A DNA stretch of 5,324 bases from Avoscillospira sp945864925. GTDB taxonomy: Bacteria; Bacillota; Clostridia; Oscillospirales; Oscillospiraceae. Below are positions 1 through 5,324 of this stretch, in pieces; position 1 is the first letter of the stretch, and every line of letters begins with the position of its first letter. The stretch covers positions 1 to 5,324 of the forward strand of contig CALZZH010000167.1 in the NCBI GenBank assembly GCA_945830595.1. The letters are read 5' to 3'. A program made the position numbers and the translations under genes. Under the pieces are notes generated by a model. That model searched no databases. It had not been told where the DNA came from and saw only the letters and a program-made list of their open reading frames with translations.

Positions 1-626
1 CCCAGCTTGCGGCGGATCAGCTCCGTGCCGCCCAGCATGTTGCTCCACTGGTCGTCGCCGCCGAACTGCATGTTGCAGTCGTAGTGCTGGAACAGGTAGT
101 AGAAGTCGTAGGACTGCATGATCATATAGTTGAACTCCAGGAAGCTCAGGCCCTTCTCCATGCGCTGCTTGTAGCACTCGGCCCGGAGCATGTTGTTCAC
201 GGAGAAGCAGGCGCCCACGTCCCGCAGCAGCTCCACATAGTTGAGGTTCAGCAGCCAGTCGGCGTTGTTGATCATCAGGGCCTTGCCGTCGGAGAAGTCG
301 ATGAACCGCTCCATCTGGCGCTTGAAGCAGGCGGCGTTGTGGTCGATGTCCTCCTTGGTCAGCATCTTCCGCATGTCCGTCCGGCCGGAGGGGTCGCCGA
401 TCATGGTGGTGCCGCCGCCGATGAGGGCGATGGGCCTGTTGCCCGCCATCTGCAGCCGCTTCATCAGGGTCAGGGCCATGAAATGGCCGGCGGTGAGGCT
501 GTCGGCGGTGCAGTCAAAGCCGATATAGAAGGTGGCCTTGCCGTTGTTGATCATTTCCTTGATGGCGTCCTCGTTGGTCACCTGGGCGATGAGCCCCCGG
601 GCCACCAGTTCTTCATAAAGTGTCAT
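1..626 (-). CDS. tyrS: Tyrosyl-tRNA synthetase, class I (3' end beyond window)
   Basis: This gene attaches tyrosine to tRNA-Tyr in the cytoplasm, using ATP. 208 complete codons are present, and the C-terminal half (KMSKS loop, anticodon-binding and S4-like domains) lies outside the window. The start ATG is fixed by AAAGGA 8 nt upstream (635-640) and by the normal family N-terminus (MTLYEELVARGL). Visible family features are YIGFD with Y34 and D38, T40, the GGTTMIGDPSGR segment with D78, the YxxxQxxD tyrosine pocket (Y167, Q171, D174) and GGDDQWSN at about 189-196. Numbering runs in step with the well-studied Bacillus stearothermophilus enzyme. The odd point is the HIGH-type motif, which reads TAGH (45-48), so the first histidine is threonine while H48 remains. 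The ATG overlaps the stop of the upstream peptidase gene (ATGA), suggesting translational coupling. Both genes sit behind a tyrosine T-box leader. The identity is secure. Confidence 0.97.
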   Translation of the reverse strand, partial: MTLYEELVARGLIAQVTNEDAIKEMINNGKATFYIGFDCTADSLTAGHFMALTLMKRLQMAGNRPIALIGGGTTMIGDPSGRTDMRKMLTKEDIDHNAACFKRQMERFIDFSDGKALMINNADWLLNLNYVELLRDVGACFSVNNMLRAECYKQRMEKGLSFLEFNYMIMQSYDFYYLFQHYDCNMQFGGDDQWSNMLGGTELIRRKL

Positions 627-1567
627 AATTCGCATCCTTTCCGATAATAGGTTTCAATCATTTTGATCAGATAGTCCCGCAGGAGCCGGACGTTCGCCTC
701 CTCCAGGACGGTATCGCGGTTGGTGTGGATCCGGCTCAGGTACAGGCCGGCCCAGGAGCTGCGGCGCAGCGCGGCCACGCCGACGCCCAGGGGAAAGCCC
801 GCCTGGTCGGAGGGATAGAAGGCAAAGCCCCGGTCCCGGACCGTCAGGGTTTTCTCCCCCGCCGGCGGGCAGCAGGCCCGGAGCCGCTCCACAAAGGCCC
901 CGTTCTGCCGGATGGCCCTGGAGGGAAACAGCAGGATCTCGTCCCCGTCCCCCACGCAGTCCAGATTGAACATCCACTGCCGGCCGATGGTTTTGCGGTG
1001 GCGCTTGCGGTAAGACGAAGAGCCTACCAGGCCCGCCTCCTCCAGGTCGAACAGGACGAAGCAGACCTTATCCCGCAGGTCAGGCGGCAGGCTGGCGGCG
1101 GTTTCCAGCACCGCCACCACGCCGGAGGTGTTGTCGTTGGCGTTGTGCCGGTTGGCCGGGCCGCAGAGCATGAACCAGACCACCAAAAACAACGCTCCAT
1201 ACAGGCACAGCAGGTAGACCACAAAGCTGTCCGTCAGATACAGCGCCAAAACTGCGGCGCCAAGGATGACGGCACACATAAGCACAGCAACCAGCAGCTG
1301 ATACAGGACGAACAGCACGGGATTGCAGGGCGTGATCAGGTTGGGAAACGGCAGATGGGCGCAGGTGTCATAGTGGGCGGTGATGAGAATCTCCGCCTGC
1401 TCCGGGTCGCCCAGCACCAGGTTGCGGCTGCCGAAGCTGCCCGGCTCCTCCTGATAAGAATACCCCATTTTCTCCGTATAAGACCGGACGGCCGCCCGGA
1501 ACCGCTCTTTTTGTGTTTTGCCCTTGCGCACGGGGAAATCCCGCAGCACGTCCATCGGCTTGTCCAT
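623..1567 (-). CDS. M28-family zinc metallopeptidase with an inserted membrane hairpin
   Basis: This is a 314-residue putative aminopeptidase-type metalloprotease. All M28 metal and catalytic positions are visible: TAHYDT (H65, D67), NANDNTSG (bridging D145), DLEEAGLVGS (catalytic E176, ligand E177), NLDCVGD (D203) and RIHTNRDT (H281). Two hydrophobic segments, about 84-111 and 115-136, joined by a very short turn, lie between the first ligand pair and D145, where soluble M28 enzymes have only a short loop. There is no signal peptide. The hairpin would place both halves of the catalytic domain on the same side of the membrane, probably the cytoplasm. The start ATG is supported by AGGGGG (1576-1581) 8 nt upstream; the next Met (residue 5) has no ribosome binding site. 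It is first in a T-box operon and overlaps tyrS by 4 nt. The substrate is unknown; a link to amino-acid supply from peptides is inferred from regulation only. Confidence 0.9.
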   Translation of the reverse strand: MDKPMDVLRDFPVRKGKTQKERFRAAVRSYTEKMGYSYQEEPGSFGSRNLVLGDPEQAEILITAHYDTCAHLPFPNLITPCNPVLFVLYQLLVAVLMCAVILGAAVLALYLTDSFVVYLLCLYGALFLVVWFMLCGPANRHNANDNTSGVVAVLETAASLPPDLRDKVCFVLFDLEEAGLVGSSSYRKRHRKTIGRQWMFNLDCVGDGDEILLFPSRAIRQNGAFVERLRACCPPAGEKTLTVRDRGFAFYPSDQAGFPLGVGVAALRRSSWAGLYLSRIHTNRDTVLEEANVRLLRDYLIKMIETYYRKGCEL

Positions 1568-1568
1568 G

Positions 1569-1602
1569 AAAAACGCCCCCTGTCACCTTGGACAGAGGGC
1601 GT
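1569..1602 (-). terminator. T-box terminator hairpin
   Basis: The stem is a 12-bp helix with a single G-U pair: 5' arm 1602-1591 (ACGCCCTCTGTC), loop CAAGGT, 3' arm 1584-1573 (GACAGGGGGCGT), followed by a run of five T ending at 1569. The 5' arm includes the bases that form the 3' strand of the antiterminator (1601-1595), so the two structures exclude each other, as expected for a class I T-box. Unusually, the 3' arm also holds the peptidase Shine-Dalgarno, and the ATG starts one base after the T run. Confidence 0.93.
1576..1581 (-). promoter_or_regulatory. Shine-Dalgarno of the M28 peptidase, inside the terminator stem
   Basis: AGGGGG lies 8 nt before the ATG at 1567 and is the only plausible ribosome binding site for this start. 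All six bases are paired in the terminator hairpin, so they become free only when the antiterminator forms. This supports the chosen start and suggests that translation initiation follows the same switch as transcription. Confidence 0.8.
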
Positions 1603-1832
1603 CGGAACGCGGTACCACCTCAGTTTGCCGCCTTCTCGCAAAGACGGCCTCGGGGAGTCTGAGACTCCGGCGCTGTAACGGGCGCCCCCGTCCCGCCCTA
1701 CTGCTGGTTCAGGCGGGCCGCTCCGGGATGTAGTTCGCCGGGCTCGCCTGCCTCCTTGCACCGACCGGAGGCTCTCTGAAAGCGAAATACCGGGTACTTC
1801 TTCCCTTCACCGCGTATGACATGTACCCGGTT

Positions 1833-1861
1833 ATGGTAGCAAAGAACAAGAAAAATGTCAA
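1833..1861 (-). promoter_or_regulatory. Sigma-A-type promoter for the T-box operon
   Basis: A perfect -35 TTGACA (1861-1856) is followed by exactly 17 bp and a -10 TACCAT (1838-1833, 4 of 6 consensus bases). The spacer is T-rich. Transcription should start near 1824-1828, just ahead of T-box Stem I. The -35 abuts the T tract of the putative recN terminator, so the intergenic region is packed with no spare DNA. Confidence 0.8.
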
Positions 1862-1890
1862 GAAAAATTGCAGATGGAGCTTGCAATCTC
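1862..1890 (-). terminator. Putative intrinsic terminator after recN
   Basis: Just past the recN stop (1899), ATTGCA (1887-1882) and TGCAAT (1872-1867) form a 6-bp stem, extendable by a G-U and an A-U pair, with a 9-nt loop, followed by TTTTTCT. The stem is AT-rich and weaker than the T-box terminator, so termination may be incomplete. Its T tract runs directly into the -35 element of the next promoter. Confidence 0.5.
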
Positions 1891-1898
1891 ATACATTG

Positions 1899-3551
1899 TC
1901 AATTGGCAAGCATTTCTTCCGCGCTTTTCAGGGTCGTCTCGGTGATCTCGGCGCCGCCGATGATGCGGGCGATTTCCCGCTTGCGGCCCTCCCGGTCCAG
2001 GGGCGTCACCTGGGTATAGGTGCGGCCGCCGCGCTCGGATTTGGCGATGAGCAGGTGGTGGTCCGCCGCCGCCGCGATCTGCGGCAGATGGGTCACGCAG
2101 AGCACCTGCTTGCCCCGGGACACGGCCCGGAGCTTCTCCGCCACCTTCTGGGCCGCCCGGCCGCTGACGCCGGTGTCCACCTCGTCAAAAATCAGGGTAC
2201 CCACGGCGTCCTGCTCCGCCAGGACGTTCTTGATGGCCAGCATAATCCGGGCCAGCTCGCCGCCGGAGGCCACCTTGCTCATGGGCTTCAGGGCCTCGCC
2301 CACGTTGGCCGTCATGAGAAACCGCACCAGATCCATGCCGCTCTCCCCCATGGGCTGGGACTCAAACTGGCAGACAAATTGCGCCCGGGGCATATCCAGG
2401 GCCGCCAGCTCCCCGGCCAGCCGCCGCTCCAGCTCCTTGGCGGCCTGCAGGCGCGTCTCCCGCAGGGCCAGGCCCGCCTGCTCCGCTGCCCGGTCCAGCC
2501 CCTGGAGCTGCTTCGTCAGCTGCGCAATCCGGTCGCTGGCGAACTCGATCTCGTCCAGCTCCTGCCGGGCCCGTTCCAGATAGTCCAGAATGGCCCCCAC
2601 GTCGCCGCCGTACTTCCGCCGCAGGCGGTGAATCACATCCAGGCGGCTTTCAATCTGCTCCAATTCCTCTCCGGAATAGGACAGCTCATCGGCCCGGTCC
2701 CGCAGCTCCTCCGACAAGTCCTGAACGGCGGACGACAGCTCCGACAGCCGCTCCGCGGCCTCCCGCAGGCCGTCGTCATAGCGGGTAATCCGTCCCAACG
2801 CGTGCTCGGCCTCGCTGAGCAGGCCCGCGGCGCCGTCCCGGTCCTCGTCGCCGTACAGGGCCGACACCGCCCGGGCCAGGCCCTCCACCAGCTTTTCCGC
2901 ATTCTGCAGCACCTTCCGCCGGGCCTCCAGGGCCTCGTCCTCCCCGGGCTGCAGCTCCGCCCGCTCGATCTCCTGAATCTGAAACTGCAGGGCCTCCACC
3001 CGCCGCAGCTTCTCGCCCTCGTCCATGGACAGCCTGCGGATTTCCCGCCGGACGGCCTCGGCCTTCTGGAACGCCTCTGCGTATGCCAGGCGCTGCCGCT
3101 GATTCTGGGCGAACAGGTCCAGGTAGGTCAAATGGTTGCTCTCGTCGAAGAGCTGCTGGGAATCGTGCTGGCCATGGATGTTCACCAGGCTGCCGCCCAG
3201 CTTTTTCAGGATGGCCACGGTGACGGGCCGTCCGTTGACCCGGCAGGCGTTCTTGCCGTCGGCATAGATCTCCCGCTGAATCAGCAGCTCCTCGGGGTCA
3301 TACTCCACGCCGTTTTCCGCAAACCAGTCCAGCTCCGGCACCCGGGAAAACACGGCCCGGACGCCGGCCTTGGCTGCGCCGGTGCGGATCACATCCCGGT
3401 AGGCCCGCTCGCCCAGAATCGCGGAAATGGCGTCAATGACGATGGATTTGCCGGCGCCGGTCTCACCGGTCAAAACATTAAAGCCGCCGCTGAACTGGAT
3501 CTCCGCCTGTTCAATGACGGCAATATTCTCAATCTGCAGCAAGTTCAGCAT
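1899..3551 (-). CDS. recN: DNA repair ATPase RecN (SMC-like)
   Basis: RecN is a cytoplasmic SMC-like ATPase that acts early at double-strand breaks. At 550 residues the protein is normal length for the family. The N-terminus MLNLLQIENIAVIE leads into Walker A GETGAGKS (29-36); VNIHGQHDSQQL (123-134) is the RecN Q-loop region. A long charged helical section, roughly 140-385, fits the coiled coil, broken by the typical HRLRRKYG turn at about 308-315. The C-terminal head has the ABC signature ASGGELARIMLA (428-439), Walker B LIFDEVDTGVSG (453-464) and the switch histidine in VTHLPQIA (H488). The frame stays open 40 codons upstream, but that part overlaps argR and lacks family similarity. The ATG at 3551 has AAGGGG 10 nt upstream. 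The gene follows argR by 16 bp and is probably co-transcribed with it. It appears intact. Confidence 0.97.
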   Translation of the reverse strand: MLNLLQIENIAVIEQAEIQFSGGFNVLTGETGAGKSIVIDAISAILGERAYRDVIRTGAAKAGVRAVFSRVPELDWFAENGVEYDPEELLIQREIYADGKNACRVNGRPVTVAILKKLGGSLVNIHGQHDSQQLFDESNHLTYLDLFAQNQRQRLAYAEAFQKAEAVRREIRRLSMDEGEKLRRVEALQFQIQEIERAELQPGEDEALEARRKVLQNAEKLVEGLARAVSALYGDEDRDGAAGLLSEAEHALGRITRYDDGLREAAERLSELSSAVQDLSEELRDRADELSYSGEELEQIESRLDVIHRLRRKYGGDVGAILDYLERARQELDEIEFASDRIAQLTKQLQGLDRAAEQAGLALRETRLQAAKELERRLAGELAALDMPRAQFVCQFESQPMGESGMDLVRFLMTANVGEALKPMSKVASGGELARIMLAIKNVLAEQDAVGTLIFDEVDTGVSGRAAQKVAEKLRAVSRGKQVLCVTHLPQIAAAADHHLLIAKSERGGRTYTQVTPLDREGRKREIARIIGGAEITETTLKSAEEMLAN

Positions 3552-3561
3552 GGCGGCCCAT

Positions 3562-3567
3562 CCCCTT
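3562..3567 (-). promoter_or_regulatory. Ribosome binding site of recN
   Basis: AAGGGG directly follows the argR stop TAG and sits 10 nt before the recN ATG at 3551. It decides the start against the longer reading frame that runs back into argR, and its position suggests that ribosomes ending argR could re-initiate on recN. Confidence 0.7.
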
Positions 3568-4017
3568 CTATGCCAGCTGCCCGCGGATCTCCGAGCACAG
3601 GGCCGAGGCGGAGGCGTTGTCCCGCAGCAGCAGGAAGGCCGTGTCGTCCCCCGCCAGGGTTCCCACCACATCGTCGGACCCCATGGCGTCGATGGCCGAA
3701 CAGGCGGCGGAGGCCAGCCCCGGCATGGTCTTGATCACCACGATGTTCTGGGCATGGTCACAGGCAACGACGCACTGCTTGAAAATGCTGTTGAGCTTGG
3801 CGGAGCTGCTGTGCTCCAGCTGCTTGGCGGCGCTGTAGCGATAGGTGCCGTTGGGCCCCAGCTCCTTAATCAGCCGGAGCTCTTTGATGTCCCGGGAGAT
3901 TGTGGCCTGGGTTGTGGCAAACCCGCAGGCCTCCAGGGCGCCCAGCAGCTGCTCCTGGGTTTCGATGTCGCGCTCGGCGATCAGCTCAAGGATCTTTGCC
4001 TGTCTGTTCGGTTTCAT
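3568..4017 (-). CDS. argR: Arginine repressor, ArgR/AhrC family
   Basis: This is an arginine-dependent hexameric DNA-binding regulator, which in relatives represses arginine biosynthesis and can activate catabolism. The 149 residues match the usual length. The N-terminal winged helix-turn-helix (about 1-65) includes TQATISRDIKEL (36-47), the recognition region with the conserved SRD. The C-terminal oligomerisation and arginine-binding domain (about 75-149) shows TMPGLASAACSAID (97-110) and GTLAGDDTAF (119-128), whose paired aspartates bind arginine in known members. An in-frame Met nine codons upstream overlaps the end of nadK; the start at 4017 is preferred because of GAGGAG 6 nt upstream and the family-like MKPNRQAKILELI. 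The gene lies between nadK (13 bp gap) and recN (16 bp gap). An argR-recN pairing is widespread in Firmicutes and does not by itself imply that ArgR controls recN. I saw no clear ARG box in the window. Confidence 0.96.
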   Translation of the reverse strand: MKPNRQAKILELIAERDIETQEQLLGALEACGFATTQATISRDIKELRLIKELGPNGTYRYSAAKQLEHSSSAKLNSIFKQCVVACDHAQNIVVIKTMPGLASAACSAIDAMGSDDVVGTLAGDDTAFLLLRDNASASALCSEIRGQLA

Positions 4018-4023
4018 AGTGAA

Positions 4024-4029
4024 CTCCTC
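4024..4029 (-). promoter_or_regulatory. Ribosome binding site of argR
   Basis: GAGGAG lies 6 nt before the ATG at 4017 and just after the nadK stop (TAA, 4033-4031). This strong match to the 16S rRNA tail selects the 149-residue form over the longer frame starting at 4044. Confidence 0.85.
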
Positions 4030-4030
4030 A

Positions 4031-4891
4031 TTATCGCACGTCAAATTTGTTGTTCAGAATCTCATAAAAGCTGGTGTCCTTCAGCCGGACCAGCCGCGTC
4101 TCCTGCTCCGCCTTGCGGACCGTCACCACGTCGCCCACGTTCAGCCGGAAGGCCCGGCCGCCGTCCACGGACAGGAAGGCGTTGCGCCGCCCCAGCTTCC
4201 CCAGACGGATGGAGATGGTCCGCCAGGGCGCCGTCACAATGCTCTTGGCCTGGAAGGCGTGGGCGCAGATGGGGGTGATGATGATGTTCTGGGCGGATGG
4301 CTCCACAATGGGGCCGCCCGCGGACATGGAGTAGGCGGTGGAGCCTGTGGGCGTGCAGACCACCAGTCCGTCGCCGGAGCAGTTTATGGCCTCCACACCG
4401 TCGCATTCCACGGCCATCTGGATCACCCGGGCCACGGCGCCCTTGGTGATGGCGGCATCGTTGAGGGCCGTCTCATCGAAGAGCTCCCGGCCCTCGTTGT
4501 GGACGGTGACCCGCAGCATCATGCGCTTCTCCACCCGGTAGTCCCCCTCCGCCAGCTTGGCCAGCAGCGGCAGCTCACTGGCCTCCAGCTCCGCCATGAA
4601 CCCCATGGTCCCGATGTTGACACCGAGAATCGGCACATGATGCCGGGTCGCGATCTTGGAGGAGTGCAGAATCGTGCCGTCGCCGCCAAAGCAGATGAGC
4701 AGATCGGCATTCTTGATCTCCCGGTTCAGCTCGCTGAGCTTCAGGTCCTTAGGCAGCTCAAAGCTCTTGTCCACGTCAAAGGGCAGACAGATCTTGGTCT
4801 CCACGCCGGATTCCTTCAGAATTACCGCGGCCTGCTCCACATATTTAAAATTCCGGTCCCGGTAGGGATTCGGCGTCATGACGATCTTCAT
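4031..4891 (-). CDS. nadK: NAD kinase
   Basis: NAD kinase phosphorylates NAD to NADP in the cytoplasm, using ATP or polyphosphate, and is usually essential. The 286 residues are a normal length. The hallmark motifs are present: FGGDGTILHSS (68-78) with catalytic GGDGT at 69-73; ILGVNIGTMGFMAEL (88-102); ALNDAAITKG (142-151); SGDGLVVCTPTGSTAYSMSAGGP (172-194), the glycine-rich NAD-binding segment; TPICAHAF (206-213); and SVDGG (241-245). LND and PICAHAF are small departures from the common LNE and PICPHS; I take them as lineage variants. The start ATG has AAAGGG 9 nt upstream, formed by the last codons of tlyA, and is only 3 bp after the tlyA stop, so the two genes are almost certainly co-transcribed and may be translationally coupled. 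argR follows after 13 bp. Confidence 0.97.
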   Translation of the reverse strand: MKIVMTPNPYRDRNFKYVEQAAVILKESGVETKICLPFDVDKSFELPKDLKLSELNREIKNADLLICFGGDGTILHSSKIATRHHVPILGVNIGTMGFMAELEASELPLLAKLAEGDYRVEKRMMLRVTVHNEGRELFDETALNDAAITKGAVARVIQMAVECDGVEAINCSGDGLVVCTPTGSTAYSMSAGGPIVEPSAQNIIITPICAHAFQAKSIVTAPWRTISIRLGKLGRRNAFLSVDGGRAFRLNVGDVVTVRKAEQETRLVRLKDTSFYEILNNKFDVR

Positions 4892-4894
4892 AGA

Positions 4895-5324
4895 CTACCC
4901 TTTCAATGCCTCGTGGGCCTGCCGCACCAGATCGTCCAGATCCGGGACGGCGTCCTCCGCCTGCTGCAGGGACAAATGGCCCAGAAATTCTATATTCCCC
5001 TCCGGCCCCTTCACCGGAGAAAAGGTCAGATTCCGGATGGTAAAGTCCAGGGATTTGGCCAGCTCCACAAAGGACGCCAGCACCTCCAGGTGCACGGCGG
5101 GATCGCGGACCACGCCTTTCTTCCCCACCTTTTCCCTGCCGGCCTCGAACTGGGGCTTGATCAGGCACAGCACCTGCCCGCGCTCCGGCGCCAGCAGGGT
5201 CTTGATCACCGGCAGAACCAGCTTCAGGGAGATGAACGACACATCCACAACAGACAGGTCCAGGGGCTCCCCCAGCATCTCCGAGGTCACATAGCGGATG
5301 TTGGTCCGCTCCATGACCACCACC
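4895..5324 (-). CDS. tlyA: TlyA-family rRNA 2'-O-methyltransferase/haemolysin-like protein (5' end beyond window)
   Basis: Only the C-terminal 142 or so residues are present; the frame stays open to the window edge, so the N-terminal S4 RNA-binding domain and the first part of the FtsJ/RrmJ-like methyltransferase domain are missing. Recognisable family segments, counted from the first complete codon, are SVVDVSFISLKLVLP (24-38), with the aspartate equivalent to a catalytic residue of TlyA; CLIKPQFEAGREKVGKKGVVRD (53-74), with the catalytic-type lysine (K56); and SPVKGPEGNIEFL (102-114), with a conserved glutamate. Relatives methylate ribosomal RNA riboses, which in mycobacteria underlies capreomycin sensitivity; many were first named haemolysins. 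In Firmicutes tlyA commonly lies downstream of dxs and upstream of argR-recN, matching this context. The stop is 3 bp before nadK, and the final codons also serve as the nadK ribosome binding site. Confidence 0.95.
   Translation of the reverse strand, partial: VVVMERTNIRYVTSEMLGEPLDLSVVDVSFISLKLVLPVIKTLLAPERGQVLCLIKPQFEAGREKVGKKGVVRDPAVHLEVLASFVELAKSLDFTIRNLTFSPVKGPEGNIEFLGHLSLQQAEDAVPDLDDLVRQAHEALKG

Larger units (their letters stand above)
1569..1828 (-). ncRNA. T-box riboswitch, tyrosine-specific (UAC specifier)
   Basis: This leader RNA senses the charging state of tRNA-Tyr and controls the peptidase-tyrS operon by transcription antitermination. Elements in transcript order are: a Stem I base CGC/GCG with a k-turn-like bulge (around 1813 and 1720); AGUA (1798-1795); the AGAGAG bulge (1777-1772); a distal hairpin GCCUCC/GGAGGC with GGUG in its loop (1762-1759); and a specifier loop GAAC-UAC-A with UAC at 1732-1730. 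These are followed by Stem II CCCGCC/GGCGGG (1717-1692) with GAA and AGUA facing each other, the conserved-looking CCGUUA of the IIA/B region (1682-1677), a hairpin at 1668-1654 and a Stem III candidate at 1648-1627. The T-box AGGUGGUACCGCG is at 1620-1608. The antiterminator is GAGG (1621-1618) with CCUC (1598-1595), a 7-nt UGGUACC bulge, and GCG with CGC. UGGU would pair with the ACCA end of tRNA-Tyr. The 5' end is estimated from the promoter. Confidence 0.95.

Noticed and set aside
84..647. A 187-codon plus-strand frame opposite tyrS
   Set aside because: The minus strand encodes an unmistakable TyrRS over the same bases; the plus frame is Val/His/Gly-rich and has no domain or convincing ribosome binding site.
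1654..1668. GGAGTC-TCA-GACTCC as a stand-alone repeat or terminator
   Set aside because: There is no T run after it and it falls within the T-box leader between the IIA/B region and the Stem III candidate, so it is counted as part of the riboswitch fold.
725..1678. A 317-codon open frame on the plus strand opposite the M28 peptidase and T-box
   Set aside because: It mirrors the peptidase gene and runs through the structured T-box leader. Its composition is that of an antisense shadow, with no motif seen.
3552..3671. N-terminal extension of recN by 40 codons
   Set aside because: It overlaps argR in another frame, its residues are Arg/Pro/Cys-rich with no RecN similarity, and a good ribosome binding site precedes the ATG at 3551.
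1821..3734. A 637-codon open frame on the plus strand opposite recN
   Set aside because: It lies exactly opposite a clear, intact recN, is rich in Leu, Gly, Pro, Gln and His as expected for antisense frames in GC-rich DNA, has no recognisable domain, and begins inside the promoter/leader of the opposite operon.
4018..4044. Nine-residue N-terminal extension of argR
   Set aside because: It would overlap the nadK end, and the GAGGAG site with 6-nt spacing points to the ATG at 4017, giving the usual ArgR length.
4018..4060. Possible ARG box for argR autoregulation
   Set aside because: The AT-richer stretch ahead of argR does not show the paired TGAAT/ATTCA half-sites expected of an ARG box, so no operator is called.

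Overview
The window carries six protein-coding genes, all on the minus strand, so biological order runs from high to low coordinates: tlyA (5' end cut off by the window edge), nadK, argR, recN, then a regulatory gap, then an M28-family membrane metallopeptidase and tyrS (3' end cut off by the window edge). The DNA is GC-rich. The tlyA-nadK-argR-recN order, an AhrC-type arginine repressor, a T-box leader and strong GGAGG-type ribosome binding sites point to a high-GC clostridial Firmicute, most likely of the Oscillospiraceae/Ruminococcaceae type. That placement is an inference from gene order and style, not from a database search.

Region 1 (5324 to about 1862) is a tight cluster, tlyA-nadK-argR-recN, with gaps of 3, 13 and 16 bp and Shine-Dalgarno sequences lying in the preceding gene ends or gaps. 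It looks like the downstream part of one housekeeping operon: an rRNA methyltransferase/haemolysin-like protein, NAD kinase, the arginine repressor and the RecN repair ATPase. No promoter is visible inside it. A modest hairpin with a T tract after recN probably ends it.

Region 2 (1861 to 1568) has no gene but is fully occupied by regulation: a sigma-A-type promoter (TTGACA, 17 bp, TACCAT) followed by a complete class I T-box riboswitch. Stem I, a UAC (tyrosine) specifier, Stem II with an S-turn-like loop, the IIA/B region, a Stem III candidate, an antiterminator with a 7-nt UGGUACC bulge, and a competing 12-bp terminator can all be traced by eye.

Region 3 (1567 to 1) is the T-box-controlled operon: an M28 zinc peptidase whose catalytic domain is interrupted by two membrane helices, and tyrosyl-tRNA synthetase, overlapping by ATGA. 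When uncharged tRNA-Tyr accumulates, the leader should read through and raise both proteins. The peptidase may help supply tyrosine or other amino acids from peptides, but that role is an inference. The less familiar parts of the window are this peptidase, its place under tyrosine T-box control, and the placement of its Shine-Dalgarno inside the terminator stem. No mobile elements, CRISPR arrays, tRNA or rRNA genes were seen.
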